DNA of 45,663 nt, taken from positions 1-45,663 of the forward strand of contig JBBDSU010000028.1 of the NCBI GenBank assembly GCA_040904825.1. Reading direction: 5' to 3'. Made by a program: the position numbers and the translations under genes. The stretch's first letter is position 1, and the number at the start of each line of letters is the position of its first letter. Under the pieces are notes generated by a model. That model was not told where the DNA came from and ran no database searches. It worked only from the letters and a program-made list of their open reading frames with translations. Shown in pieces: positions 34,422-44,200 of the stretch. The DNA comes from JBBDSU01 sp040904825. GTDB lineage: Bacteria > Actinomycetota > Nitriliruptoria > Nitriliruptorales > Nitriliruptoraceae.

Positions 34422-37250
34422 GTGAGGGCGCTTTCTGGGCGGTCACAACCGACCGGAAGGTCCCTGCCGCCGTTATGGCCGCGCACGGCTACAAGCCGGA
34501 TCGCGCTGATGTTGACTGCCGCGGCGATCACCCTCGCACTAGCCACGCCAGGCGGGGTCATTGGCTCGCTCGTGGCGGCTTCAGCCGGGGCAGCCATCGC
34601 CGTCACAGCGGCAATAGCTGCCAAGCGTGCGCACCGCGTCATACGACCTTCCTGGGTACTTCTCTCACTGGGAGTCGGCATCGCCGTCACCAGCGACATC
34701 ATCCTGACTCTGTGGCGACTCGCAGGACCCCAGCCTCCCCCGTTTCCTGGACCGGCCCATGTCCTGTACCTAGCGGGTGGAATCGCTACCGCCGCCGGCA
34801 TTGCCAGCCTGGTCCAGTCATCGGATCGTGCGCGGGCACTTGTCGTCGATGTCGCCATCGTCACCGTCTGCGTCGGTGCCCTGGTCTGGCCTACGTTTGT
34901 TCAACCCCTCTGGGGATGGAGCGACGAGACCTTTGCTCGCATCTACCTGACGAGCTATGCGGCCGTTCACATGGCGATCCTCTTCGCAGTCGTTCGCCTC
35001 ATACTCAACCGCAAGCCACGCCACACCGGGCACCGTCTGGTGATCGCAGGCGGGGCCATGCACGGCCTGACGGCAACAGTCGCAGCAGCCCTGGTCGCCG
35101 CCGATCGGTACGTCGTGGGAGGGCTGCAGGAGATCGGCTGGCTCACCGCCCACGGACTGATCGCTATGGCCTTGTGGCATCCGTCAGCGCGCGAAGCCAT
35201 CGTCGGGCGCCGACGCTGGACCGACCGGACGACACCAACCCGAGCGCTTGCCCTTTTCGGTATCACACTGCTGCTGCCAGTCGCTATCGGACTTCGCGCC
35301 TATGAAGATCGTGAGATTGTCCTCGCAGGCGTGACCGCCTTGGTGCTGGCAACCATGAGCGCCCGCATGTGGATGTTGCTGCGCCAGATTTCCGAGGCGC
35401 ACGACGATGCGCTTGCCAGCCAATCCCAGCGCGACCACCGGCGATTCTCAGCGCTCGTGCGCCACACCACCGACATCTTGCTCGTCGTCGACCCCATCGG
35501 AGAGGTGACGTATGCCAATCCAGCCGCCACCTCCCTCTACGGTGCCGACCCCACTGGCTGGACGACACGACAGATCATCGACTTTCTCCATCCTGACGAC
35601 CGCAGCCGGGTCGTGACCTCGATCCTCACTTACGTCGACAAAGGTGATACCACCGAGCCGATTCGCCTTCACGCGCGCTTGGCCGCGCGCGAGGGCCGCG
35701 AACAGTTCATTGACCTCGTCGTCGCCGACCTGTCCGACGATCCAGATGTCGGAGGCGTCGTGATCACTATTCAAGATACGACCGAACGCACCGAACTGGA
35801 GCGCCGCCTTCGCCACTTGGCCCTTCACGACCCACTGACAGGACTTGGCAATCGGGAATTGTTCCGTGACCGTCTTGAGCATGCCCTGGCACGCATCCGT
35901 CGAACTGGAGCACAACTCGCGGTGTTCATGTGTGATCTCGACGATTTCAAGGATGTCAATGACACGCTCGGCCACGCCGTGGGAGACCACCTGTTGAGCC
36001 AAGTTGCGACACTGCTGTCCGGCGTGACGCGAGCCGGAGACACTGTTGCCCGCCTCGGCGGTGACGAGTTCGCAGTGCTCTTCGAGGACGTCGAATCAAC
36101 CCGGGACACCATTACACTCGCCCGCCGAGCGCTTGACGCACTGCGAGACCCGATTCGAATCGGCAACCATGATCTCCGCGTCGGGATGTCGATCGGCATA
36201 GCCATCGACGGGGGCCAGCGCTCCGCTGAAGAACTCCTCCGCGATGCAGACATCGCCCTGTACGAAGCGAAAGCCCAGGGCAAGCGCCGATGGTCGGTCC
36301 ACCGCCGAGCGATGACCGTGCGCAATCAGGACCGACTCCGCATTGCCGACGACCTCATTCTTGCGCTCGCCGACCAGCAATTGGAGATCGCCTATCAGCC
36401 GATTCATGACCTGATCTCCGGGACATTGGTCGGGGTTGAGGCGTTAGCACGGTGGCACCACCCCGAACGAGGAGACATCCCGCCAACCGAATTCATTCCT
36501 ATCGCCGAACAGTCAGGCCTTATCAACGCAGTCGGCGAATTCGTCCTCAGCCAAGCACTGACCACGCTTCGACGATGCACCGATGCACAGCCAGGGCTAC
36601 GGCTGCAGATGGGCATCAACGTCTCGCCACGAGAGTTGCGCGAACCCGCGCTCGTTGACCGGGTCATCAAGCAGTTGCGGAACTTCGGCATCGACGCGAA
36701 CACACTGATCCTTGAGATCACCGAGAGCGGGATGCTCGACGACACGGCGACAACCTTGGGGGTCATGGACCAGCTGCGTCAACAAGGGGTGAAGTTTGCG
36801 GTCGATGATTTCGGAACCGGATACTCATCGTTGTCCTACCTACGGCGGCTGCCCGTCGACATTGTCAAGATCGATCAGAGTTTCGTCGAAGAGCTGGACG
36901 ATGACGACGCCGCAGCCAGCGAGCTCGTCAGGGCCATTGTCGAGCTTGGACGCACCCTCGGTCTCGATACCTGCGCCGAAGGCGTCGAAACCGACGCCCA
37001 ACGTCGTGCCCTGATCGCCATCGGCTGCCCCTTTGCCCAAGGTTTCCTGTTCGCCCACCCCGAATCTGCCGATGCGCTCGTTGAGCGGATCATGGACCCG
37101 TCGACATCGTTGGTGTTGGACAGCGCTCGTCCTGCGCTTCCCCCAGTAGCAACCGCTACCTCGGCATCTCCTGATTCAGCCACGACCGGACTCGCCGCCG
37201 ACATCGAGCAAACAGTGACACACGACCGGCGACGTACGGACGGGAACTAA
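34422..37250 (+). CDS. membrane PAS-GGDEF-EAL c-di-GMP enzyme
   Basis: 942-residue bifunctional cyclic-di-GMP protein. About nine or ten hydrophobic segments occupy residues 25-315 as a membrane sensor. A PAS domain follows (about 340-460: TDILLVVDPIGEVTYAN). The GGDEF domain has an intact ARLGGDEFAVLF with an RAGD inhibitory site five residues before it. The EAL domain has GVEALARWHHP, NVSPREL, ITESG, DDFGTGYSSL and ETDAQ, so the main metal and catalytic residues are present. Both activities look possible; which dominates cannot be told. GTG 34422 is used; ATG 34474-34509 region starts are possible. It is 4 bp upstream of an MFS gene. Confidence 0.93.
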   Translation: MRALSGRSQPTGRSLPPLWPRTATSRIALMLTAAAITLALATPGGVIGSLVAASAGAAIAVTAAIAAKRAHRVIRPSWVLLSLGVGIAVTSDIILTLWRLAGPQPPPFPGPAHVLYLAGGIATAAGIASLVQSSDRARALVVDVAIVTVCVGALVWPTFVQPLWGWSDETFARIYLTSYAAVHMAILFAVVRLILNRKPRHTGHRLVIAGGAMHGLTATVAAALVAADRYVVGGLQEIGWLTAHGLIAMALWHPSAREAIVGRRRWTDRTTPTRALALFGITLLLPVAIGLRAYEDREIVLAGVTALVLATMSARMWMLLRQISEAHDDALASQSQRDHRRFSALVRHTTDILLVVDPIGEVTYANPAATSLYGADPTGWTTRQIIDFLHPDDRSRVVTSILTYVDKGDTTEPIRLHARLAAREGREQFIDLVVADLSDDPDVGGVVITIQDTTERTELERRLRHLALHDPLTGLGNRELFRDRLEHALARIRRTGAQLAVFMCDLDDFKDVNDTLGHAVGDHLLSQVATLLSGVTRAGDTVARLGGDEFAVLFEDVESTRDTITLARRALDALRDPIRIGNHDLRVGMSIGIAIDGGQRSAEELLRDADIALYEAKAQGKRRWSVHRRAMTVRNQDRLRIADDLILALADQQLEIAYQPIHDLISGTLVGVEALARWHHPERGDIPPTEFIPIAEQSGLINAVGEFVLSQALTTLRRCTDAQPGLRLQMGINVSPRELREPALVDRVIKQLRNFGIDANTLILEITESGMLDDTATTLGVMDQLRQQGVKFAVDDFGTGYSSLSYLRRLPVDIVKIDQSFVEELDDDDAAASELVRAIVELGRTLGLDTCAEGVETDAQRRALIAIGCPFAQGFLFAHPESADALVERIMDPSTSLVLDSARPALPPVATATSASPDSATTGLAADIEQTVTHDRRRTDGN

Positions 37251-37254
37251 GCCG

Positions 37255-38610
37255 ATGGGTGGCGACACACAGCCGGTCTCGGGAAAGCATCGGCGTGCCT
37301 TCAACGAAAGATTGTGGGACCGTGTCGTCGGTCACGACGACACGGCACTTGACGACGCGCCGGATGAAGTGGTCGAAGCACTGCCGAGCAACGGGCTCCG
37401 TCAGATCTTGGCGATGGCCCTGCAGAAGATGGGCGACGTCATCGTCGACGCAAAGACGGTCCTTGCCTGGCTTGTCACCCACCTCGGAGGACCTGGCATC
37501 GTCCTCGCGCTCCTGGTTCCAGTACGCGAGTCCGGTTCGCTCCTTCCTCAATCCCTCATGCTGCCAGCCGTTCGCTCCCGGCGACGGCGAACATGGGTGT
37601 GGGTCGCAGGAGCGATCGGGCAGGCTGTTTCCGTTGCGGGTATGGCAATGGTTGCCGCATTCGGATCGACTGCCGCCGCAGCATGGTCCATTCTTGGGCT
37701 GCTCGCATCATTCGCGGTCGCAAGAGCCCTGTCATCGATCGCGTCCAAAGATGTCATGGGACGCACGGTGCCCAAAGGGATGCGAGGTCGTATTTCTGGC
37801 ACCGCCACAGCAGCATCTGGACTGGTCGCTCTCACGTTGGGAGTCGGCCTGCGGTTCATTGATGTTGAACGCACACCGGGCACCACGATGGCTTGGCTCC
37901 TGAGCGCTGCCGCTGCGGCATGGCTGCTTGCCGCCCTGGTCTATTCGGCCATCCACGAGCCGGTCCGTTCAGATGAACCGTCGCCATCTTCACCGCAACG
38001 CAAGGATCCGGGGAGTCTCGGCGCGCTGGCACTATTGCGAACTGACAGGGTGTTCCGTCGTTTTGTCGCAGCACGGTCGTTGCTGCTGGTCTCGGCGCTC
38101 AGTCCCCCGTTCGTCGTTGCCATCGCCGCACATCATGGCGCGGACGGTCTTGCCGATCTTGGGGCCTTTGTCGTGGCTGCGGGAGTAGCAGCAATCATCG
38201 GTGGCAGGCTGTGGGGCCGCGCAGCCGACCAATCGAGTCGATCGACGATGGCATGGTCGGCGCTGCTGGCCTCGGCAACGATCATCGTGTTCCTGGCGCT
38301 ACTGCAGATCCCCTCGGTGCGTGATGTTGCATGGCTGTATCCGGCCACTCACTTCGCGCTGTCGTTAATTCATACCGGTTCACGACTGGGCCGCAAGACC
38401 TACCTTGTCGATCTCGCAGAAGGCGATGATCGCACGACACGCGTCGCCGTTTCCAACACGGCAATCGGGATCGTCCTACTGATAGCTGGTGCCGTGACAG
38501 GCATGACAGCTGCGATCAGCAACCAGGCTGCACTCGGCTTGCTCGCCGCGCTGGGTTGCGTCGGGGTCGTCATCAGTCTCCGCCTGCCCGAGGTCAGCGC
38601 TGGAGGGTGA
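37255..38610 (+). CDS. major facilitator superfamily-like permease
   Basis: 451-residue membrane protein with about ten to twelve hydrophobic segments. About the first 75 residues are hydrophilic (HRRAFNERLWDRVVGHDD), and a polar loop at about 235-260 divides the two halves. SKDVMGRTVPKGMRGRISG resembles the loop 2-3 motif of MFS permeases (GxxxDRxGRR-like but divergent). The substrate is unknown. It starts 4 bp after the GGDEF-EAL stop, which suggests cotranscription, although there is no strong ribosome site. The 3' end overlaps the convergent small gene by 17 bp. Confidence 0.8.
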   Translation: MGGDTQPVSGKHRRAFNERLWDRVVGHDDTALDDAPDEVVEALPSNGLRQILAMALQKMGDVIVDAKTVLAWLVTHLGGPGIVLALLVPVRESGSLLPQSLMLPAVRSRRRRTWVWVAGAIGQAVSVAGMAMVAAFGSTAAAAWSILGLLASFAVARALSSIASKDVMGRTVPKGMRGRISGTATAASGLVALTLGVGLRFIDVERTPGTTMAWLLSAAAAAWLLAALVYSAIHEPVRSDEPSPSSPQRKDPGSLGALALLRTDRVFRRFVAARSLLLVSALSPPFVVAIAAHHGADGLADLGAFVVAAGVAAIIGGRLWGRAADQSSRSTMAWSALLASATIIVFLALLQIPSVRDVAWLYPATHFALSLIHTGSRLGRKTYLVDLAEGDDRTTRVAVSNTAIGIVLLIAGAVTGMTAAISNQAALGLLAALGCVGVVISLRLPEVSAGG

Positions 38611-38998
38611 TGCCTGGGACCACCGACAGCAGGTGCTGAGCGAGGTCATCCGGATCGGTGACCGTGACGGTCAAGCCTGGATGCAGGAATCGGTCGGGCC
38701 CCAACAGCGCACCGACTGGTGTGTGGAACGTCACGCAACAACCCGCTCGGGCGTTGGTTCCAAAGGTCGCACCCCGGTCGACCATTGACCCGCGTGGACC
38801 GATCGCCTTGATCCACAGGTACGGTCCTGTGACGCAGACTCCGGAAATATTTGCCAATGGCGTTGTCAGTTCCCATGGACCGAAGCGCGCCGTCAACGCC
38901 GTATCGTTTACCTCGACAACACAGTTGGACGGCCGAACCCCGATGACGGGCAGGAGTGCGCGCGAAGCGTGATCGAACGCAAATTGTGTCCGAAACAT
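38594..38998 (-). CDS. conserved actinobacterial protein of unknown function
   Basis: 134 residues, mostly beta-rich, with no membrane span or signal peptide. Visible stretches are MFRTQFAFDHASRALLP, VVEVNDTALTARFGPWELTTPLANI, a GPRGS, and CCVTFHTPVGALL. It resembles hypothetical proteins common in mycobacteria and relatives; no function is known to me. It overlaps the permease by 17 bp tail to tail. ATG 38998 is the first codon and gives a complete domain. It is adjacent to the CAT tRNA on the same strand. Confidence 0.75.
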   Translation of the reverse strand: MFRTQFAFDHASRALLPVIGVRPSNCVVEVNDTALTARFGPWELTTPLANISGVCVTGPYLWIKAIGPRGSMVDRGATFGTNARAGCCVTFHTPVGALLGPDRFLHPGLTVTVTDPDDLAQHLLSVVPGITLQR

Positions 38999-39024
38999 GG
39001 GTCCGCCCTACATGGTCGTCAACG

Positions 39025-39098
39025 TGGGCCGGGCGGGGATCGAACCCGCGCCGCCTCGATTATGAGTCGAGTGCTCTAACCAGCTGAGCTACCGGCCC
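39025..39098 (-). tRNA. tRNA with CAT anticodon (elongator Met, possibly Ile2)
   Basis: Read on the minus strand: acceptor GGGCCGG with CCGGCCC, D arm GCTCAGCTGGTTAGAGC, anticodon arm CTCGA-CTCATAA-TCGAG with CAT, T arm GCGGG-TTCGATC-CCCGC. The discriminator is A, and CCA is not encoded. It is not an initiator: the first pair is G-C and the anticodon stem lacks the three G-C pairs. Elongator tRNA-Met and lysidine-modified tRNA-Ile2 cannot be told apart safely by eye. Confidence 0.95.
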
Positions 39099-39188
39099 TT
39101 GAATCGGTTCAGGCTAACCCCACCCCACCCCTGCTCTGCACCACAATCCACCTTACGACGCCTCATTGCGATCAGCGATCTCTGAACC

Positions 39189-40157
39189 GTGAGCCATACT
39201 GGAGGACATAACTTGTCAGCCTTGCTGGCTATCTGCGCCGCACTGAGCTTTGGCATCTCTGACGTCGCTGGTGCAGTTGCCACGCGGCGAAGTTCGGTGG
39301 GGCCTGCCGTCCTGGCGATTCAACTGGCGGGGTTTCCGCTGCTAGCGGTCGGTGTGTTGATGGTCGGTGGCGCGGTGTCGATGCCAGCGATCACTCTGGG
39401 CGCGATCGTCGGGCTGCTTGGAACCGGCGGATTCTTGCTCTACATGAAGAGCATGGCCGTCGGCCCTATCGGCGTGATCTCACCTATATCTGCAGCGGTC
39501 GGTGCCGGGGTTCCCGTCATCTGGGCCCTGGCTATCGTCGGCGAAGCGCTTACGGCGCTGCAATATGCAGGCATCGCCGCCGGCATCATTGCGGTCGTCC
39601 TCGTCGCCTGGTCGCCAGGTTCGTCACTGCGTGCCTTTGGCACTGCCGGGCCAATGATTGCCTTCATGGCGGGCTGTCTGTTCGGATTGTCGTTCGTGGC
39701 ACTTGACGCCACTCCCGCAGACTCTGGCTTGATTCCGCTGGTCGTTGGACGCACCGTAGGGACCCTCGGGGTGCTTGCTTTCGCGCTCCACGCCTCGCAA
39801 CGCTCACGACAGATTCCGGCACCAACTGGTGTTTCTCGTTCCGGTTCGAGACGTCGGCCGCTGGACTCACTGCCGCCCCATCGAGCCATCTCCCAAGGTC
39901 GTAGCGGCATTGCCGACGTGTGGAGGGGGAAGACTGGCGTGTTGGTTATGATCTCCGGCTCCGGCGATACGCTGGCAATAATCCTGTTCCTCCTGGCGAC
40001 ACGGTCTGGATTGCTGAGCCTGGCGTCGCTGTTGACGTCGCTCTACCCAGGGGTCGCGCTGGTCATCGCTCGCTACATCCTCAAAGAACGGCTGACGCGG
40101 ATCCAGGCCGTGGGGGTCATCTTTGCACTCTCGGCGATGATTGCGCTGACGATCTAG
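39189..40157 (+). CDS. EamA-type (DMT) transporter
   Basis: 322-residue permease with ten predicted spans in two halves. The first half opens with LLAICAALSFGISDVAGAVATRRS, the second begins near GPMIAFMAGCLFGLSFVALD. GVISPISAAVGAGVPVIWA and SLLTSLYPGVALVIARYILKERL are the typical ends of each repeat. A basic cytoplasmic loop of about 45 residues (QRSRQIPAP... RRPLDS) separates spans six and seven. GTG 39189 is chosen as first in-frame start after the tRNA; SD is weak. The substrate is unknown. A second DMT protein is encoded at 43099-44064. Confidence 0.88.
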   Translation: MSHTGGHNLSALLAICAALSFGISDVAGAVATRRSSVGPAVLAIQLAGFPLLAVGVLMVGGAVSMPAITLGAIVGLLGTGGFLLYMKSMAVGPIGVISPISAAVGAGVPVIWALAIVGEALTALQYAGIAAGIIAVVLVAWSPGSSLRAFGTAGPMIAFMAGCLFGLSFVALDATPADSGLIPLVVGRTVGTLGVLAFALHASQRSRQIPAPTGVSRSGSRRRPLDSLPPHRAISQGRSGIADVWRGKTGVLVMISGSGDTLAIILFLLATRSGLLSLASLLTSLYPGVALVIARYILKERLTRIQAVGVIFALSAMIALTI

Positions 40158-40200
40158 GTCATTGACGCCATGCTTCGGAGTCTCTGAGCATCGCGCCCGA

Positions 40201-41568
40201 TCATGCAGGGTCGATGCGATACACCGCGCCATCGAGCGCGAGCATGTACAGCTCGCCTGTCGCATCCTGAGCAAATGACACCACTCGGCCACCTTCAACA
40301 CCCAGGTCACCGGCCGCCGTCACCTGCCCATCCTCAATGCTCAGCGCACGGAGGCGGCCTTCGCAATAGTCGCTGAACAGGTACGCACCCTTCAATCCAG
40401 CGATGGCCGATCCTCGGTAGACGTATCCGCCGGTAATCGCACATCTCGACGACGTTGACGCGTACTCATGGATCGGCGGATGATGGTCGGAAGGCTCACT
40501 GCCCGCAAACGGCAAAGTGCCTTCCATCCGGTTCCAGCCCAAGTTGGCGCCCGCATCATCCATGGATAGATGATTGATCTCTTCGCGCGCATTCTGGCCC
40601 ACGTCTGCGACCCACAGATCGCCAGTCACGCGATCAAACGAGAACCGCCAAGGATTGCGAAGTCCGTAGGCCCAGATCTCATCAGCTGCCCCTTCGATCC
40701 CGACAAAAGGGTTGTCCTGCGGAATCGCATACGGGTCATCGCCATGGGGATCGATTCTGAGCATCGCACCCAGCAAACTGGCAAGGTCTTGCCCCGCATC
40801 CAACGGATCACCAGCCCCGCCTCCATCGCCCAAACCCAGATACAGCAGTCCGTCAGGACCGATCTGCACATCCCCGCCGTTGTGGTTGACATACGGCTGG
40901 TCAACAACCAGCACCTGCCGACGCTGCGTCGCATCAACAACGCCATCCACCACGCTGACTGCATCCAGCCGCGAGGTGCCATCCGAATCGGTGAATGACA
41001 GATATAACTCGGAGCAATCAGCCGCGAATGCGATACCTAGAAGTCCGCGTTCGGCATCAGTCGTCGTCTCGTCCGACAGGTCCACCACAGCATCCCCGAG
41101 CACGCCGTCACGCGACGGATAGACCAACCCTGAACGATCCGCCAAGTACAAGACACCGTCGGGGCCCACCGCGCCGGCAATCGCCGAGTCGAGGCGCGCA
41201 ACCTCGGTCAACTGCACTTCAACACCGAGATCAGCTACTGCGGCCACCGTGTCGCCGGACTCATTGTCGCGAAGTTCAGACCACGCGGCTGGCACGCAAC
41301 GCTGGTCAGCCGCCTCGTCGTTGCCAGACGACGGTTCGTCACCGGGACGCTCCTGCGGATCAGCTGGCACGACTGGTTCCGTGCCCCCATTGATGGCCTC
41401 AACATCTTCGGCAGCGCCGCGCTCAGCAGGAGCACATGCTGACGCGACCACGAGGCCCAGCACGACGGCGGCAATGCAGGTGGCTCTGTGATTTGCGCCC
41501 CTCGACCGACGTCCACGCGGGCGACGACGCTCAGGGCCAATGACTAGGGCGGAATCTTGAGGTGTCAT
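40201..41568 (-). CDS. PQQ-type aldose sugar dehydrogenase lipoprotein
   Basis: Six-bladed beta-propeller of the glucose/sorbosone dehydrogenase family, 455 residues. The N-terminus is basic, then hydrophobic, then the lipobox VASAC with lipidated C45. Propeller landmarks include GLLGIAFAADC, YVNHNGGDVQIGPDGLLYLGLGDGGGAGDPLDAGQ (substrate and PQQ site), GLRNPWRFSFD, VADVGQNAREEIN and GAYLFSDYCEG. The known activity oxidises aldoses using pyrroloquinoline quinone. No PQQ biosynthesis genes are seen here, so cofactor origin is open. It is divergent from dgt. Confidence 0.9.
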   Translation of the reverse strand: MTPQDSALVIGPERRRPRGRRSRGANHRATCIAAVVLGLVVASACAPAERGAAEDVEAINGGTEPVVPADPQERPGDEPSSGNDEAADQRCVPAAWSELRDNESGDTVAAVADLGVEVQLTEVARLDSAIAGAVGPDGVLYLADRSGLVYPSRDGVLGDAVVDLSDETTTDAERGLLGIAFAADCSELYLSFTDSDGTSRLDAVSVVDGVVDATQRRQVLVVDQPYVNHNGGDVQIGPDGLLYLGLGDGGGAGDPLDAGQDLASLLGAMLRIDPHGDDPYAIPQDNPFVGIEGAADEIWAYGLRNPWRFSFDRVTGDLWVADVGQNAREEINHLSMDDAGANLGWNRMEGTLPFAGSEPSDHHPPIHEYASTSSRCAITGGYVYRGSAIAGLKGAYLFSDYCEGRLRALSIEDGQVTAAGDLGVEGGRVVSFAQDATGELYMLALDGAVYRIDPA

Positions 41569-41742
41569 GCAGGCCAGCGTAGAACACCCGTCGACGCCGG
41601 ACTACGGCATTGACTGTTCATTGGCCCACAATGATCGCGGGCGATCCTGGCCGCAGAAGTCGTGTCACCGGTGACCTCTAAGATCCACAGCAGCAGCAGC
41701 GGCCGCCCACGACGTAACTTCCGAGAGACGACAGGAGTCAGC

Positions 41743-42756
41743 GTGCCTTCACCACAACCGGCATTGCGGCACCGCACTCGCGAAATCAGAGAAGCCGAAG
41801 AGGACGAGTGGTTGTCGCCGGCGGCAACCCGATCGAAAGCACATCGCGGCCGTCAAGTTCACGAGCCCGAGGATCCACTGCGAACAGCCTTCGAGCGTGA
41901 CCGTGATCGAATCTTGCACTCAAAGGCGTTCCGCCGGCTCAAACACAAGACTCAGGTCTTCCTGAACCCCGAAGGCGACCATTTCGTTACTCGCCTGACG
42001 CACACCTTGCACGTCTCGCAGGTCGGTCGATCGATTGCTGCCGCACTTGGCCTCAACGAACCGTTGACCGAAGCCATCTGTCTCGGTCACGACATCGGCC
42101 ATGCTCCTTTTGGCCATACCGGCGAAACCGCACTCACACCGTATGTCGACGGCGAATGGCAGCACGCGATCCATGGGGTCCGCGTGGTCGAGACTCTCGA
42201 ACCGCTCAACCTCACGTGGGAAGTGCGGGACGGGATTCGCCAGTCGTCGTGGAAGAACGATCCCCCACCCTCGACTCCTGAAGGTTGGGTATGCCGCTTT
42301 GCGGATCGCATTGCCTACCTCGCCCACGACGTGAACGACGCAATCCGGGCAGGCGTCATCACTCCGGCTGAAATACCCCACGAATTCGTCGAGACATTCG
42401 GGGCACCGGGCAGGAGGTGGATCGACACGATGGTGACCGCAGTGGTCGACGCATCGATTGAAAGCGGTCACGTCACGATGCATGAACCCATCCTGGATGT
42501 CATGCATCAACTCCGCGACTGGATGTTCACCCACGTCTATCTGCGACCCGAGGCACAGGAGCACTCGGATCGCGCGGTCCGTGTCATTAGAGATCTCGTC
42601 GAATGGTTCCGTGATCATCCCGACCAGATCCCAGACGCCTACCGGCTAGAAGACAGTTCGGCCACACAGGCGGCCGTTGACTACGTCGCCGGCATGAGCG
42701 ACAGATTTGCGATCACTCAACACGACCGTAGATTCCGACCTGCCGGCCTCTACTGA
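41743..42756 (+). CDS. dgt: deoxyguanosinetriphosphate triphosphohydrolase-like protein
   Basis: HD-domain enzyme that splits dNTPs to nucleoside and triphosphate, controlling dNTP pools. The N-terminus carries PLRTAFERDRDRILHSKAFRRLKHKTQVF, and metal binding is through RLTHTLHVSQVGRSI and CLGHDIGHAPFGHTGE. ADRIAYLAHDVNDAI closes the core. The 337 residues match the short, type-2 dGTPase family in actinobacteria. GTG 41743 is chosen because AGGAG lies 6 bases upstream. Confidence 0.95.
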   Translation: MPSPQPALRHRTREIREAEEDEWLSPAATRSKAHRGRQVHEPEDPLRTAFERDRDRILHSKAFRRLKHKTQVFLNPEGDHFVTRLTHTLHVSQVGRSIAAALGLNEPLTEAICLGHDIGHAPFGHTGETALTPYVDGEWQHAIHGVRVVETLEPLNLTWEVRDGIRQSSWKNDPPPSTPEGWVCRFADRIAYLAHDVNDAIRAGVITPAEIPHEFVETFGAPGRRWIDTMVTAVVDASIESGHVTMHEPILDVMHQLRDWMFTHVYLRPEAQEHSDRAVRVIRDLVEWFRDHPDQIPDAYRLEDSSATQAAVDYVAGMSDRFAITQHDRRFRPAGLY

Positions 42757-42767
42757 CCAGCCAGTCA

Positions 42768-43013
42768 CTATCGCTGGGATTGCCGCGCTGCCTTAAGGGC
42801 CTGCCGGATCGCCACCGTTGCAATGGCAAGTGCGCCGCGTGTTGCGTGCTCGACAACGATCGCAAGCCCGTGGGGGGCGTGCTCTCGGAACGCAGCACCC
42901 ACGCGCTCGACGCACTCTTCGGCGCTTGCCCGCAGATCACAGGGGTCCCGCACGATCACTGCAACTCCGACGGCGAAGCCGACACCCAGTGTTACAACAG
43001 TGCGCAGTTTCAT
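42768..43013 (-). CDS. small protein with N-terminal membrane segment
   Basis: 81 residues: an N-terminal hydrophobic stretch (TVVTLGVGFAVGVAVIV) followed by a mixed helical tail ending ATVAIRQALKAARQSQR. No family recognised. ATG 43013 has AGAGGGAAC just upstream, a plausible ribosome site; the in-frame ATG 43046 lacks one. It lies convergent to dgt and divergent from the transporter at 43099. Small membrane proteins of this sort are common in actinobacteria, so it is likely real but of unknown role. Confidence 0.6.
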   Translation of the reverse strand: MKLRTVVTLGVGFAVGVAVIVRDPCDLRASAEECVERVGAAFREHAPHGLAIVVEHATRGALAIATVAIRQALKAARQSQR

Positions 43014-43098
43014 GGTTCCCTCTCCGTCGACCAACGTTGTACTCAACTACAGCCACCGCGTCCACTCGGTGGCTGCGTATCCATCAGGCGGACACGTC

Positions 43099-44064
43099 AT
43101 GCCTCCTTCCGCACGCGAGCGCCTGCTGTTGACAGGTGCCGGGCGCAATACGGAAGCGTTTCGGGGAACAGATTGGGCGCTACTCGCCGCGATCGCGCTT
43201 ATCTGGGGCGCCTCGTTTCTCTTGATCGAAGTGGCCCTGACCGCCTTCGCTCCTGGGATCATCGTGTGGGGGCGAATCCTGTTCGGCGCGGTGACGCTTG
43301 CCTGTGTTCCCCGAGCAAGAAAGACAAAGATCGCTAGCCAAGACTACGGACGAGTCGTGATGCTCGGCCTGGTGTGGATGGCGATCCCGCTGACCCTCTT
43401 TCCCATCGCGCAACAATGGGTCGACTCTTCGGTGCCAGGGATGATCAACGGCGGGATGCCGTTGATGACAGCGCTGTGGGCGGGCATGCTGACTTCTCGC
43501 CTCCCGGGCCGCATCCAGATGGTTGGTCTGATCGTCGGCTTCGTCGGGATCCTGGCGATTTTCCTTCCCGAGATTCCTGCTGGAGTCGGCCACGGCACCC
43601 CCTACCGGGCAGTCGGCGTTGGCCTGAGCATCGGTGCCATCTTCTGCTATGGACTTGCCGCAAACCTCGCCGTACCACTCCAACAGCGCTACGGATCTCC
43701 AGCCGTGCTCCTCCGCGCTCAAGGTGTGGCCCTTGTCGCAGTCACTCCATACGGGGTGTGGTCGCTCCACAGTTCCACCTTCGCATGGCCCGCAATGTCG
43801 GCAGTCGCGATCCTCGGTGTGCTTGGCACGGGTCTTGCGTTTGTGATGATGGCCAATCTGGTGGGCAGTGTCGGTGGACCCCGGGGGTCAACAGCGATCT
43901 ACTTCGTACCGGTGGTGGCGATCACGCTCGGAGTGGTGATTCTCGGCGAGACGGTGCATCCGCTGGCGATGTTCGGGACCCTTCTTACGCTCGTCGGAGC
44001 GTGGCTTACCTCCCGACGAGAACGCTTCGCCAGCCCCGCTACGCTCACATTGAGCGATCCTTGA
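43099..44064 (+). CDS. EamA-type (DMT) transporter, second copy
   Basis: 321-residue ten-span drug/metabolite transporter. The first repeat has WALLAAIALIWGASFLLIEVAL and GVVILGETVHPLAMFGTLLTLVGAWL ends the second repeat. TRPxxR-type surroundings are absent. The substrate cannot be predicted. The frame is open far upstream, but ATG 43099 starts just before the first conserved segment. No strong ribosome site is present. It is not a close copy of the transporter at 39189; the two share only family features. Confidence 0.88.
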   Translation: MPPSARERLLLTGAGRNTEAFRGTDWALLAAIALIWGASFLLIEVALTAFAPGIIVWGRILFGAVTLACVPRARKTKIASQDYGRVVMLGLVWMAIPLTLFPIAQQWVDSSVPGMINGGMPLMTALWAGMLTSRLPGRIQMVGLIVGFVGILAIFLPEIPAGVGHGTPYRAVGVGLSIGAIFCYGLAANLAVPLQQRYGSPAVLLRAQGVALVAVTPYGVWSLHSSTFAWPAMSAVAILGVLGTGLAFVMMANLVGSVGGPRGSTAIYFVPVVAITLGVVILGETVHPLAMFGTLLTLVGAWLTSRRERFASPATLTLSDP

Positions 44065-44200
44065 CCCGGCGTGTTGCCGACTCTTGCGCTATCGCCAAGA
44101 TTTCCATCCACGTCTCACGTCACAGCGGTCCCTGATCGCGCCATGTGCTCACGATCTCGTAGTTGCCGATGACGCCGAATGGCTGCCGGGGAGCGGATTC

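Noticed and set aside
42823..43098. N-terminal extension of the second EamA-type transporter
   Set aside because: Antisense to the small membrane gene; the conserved permease begins after 43099.
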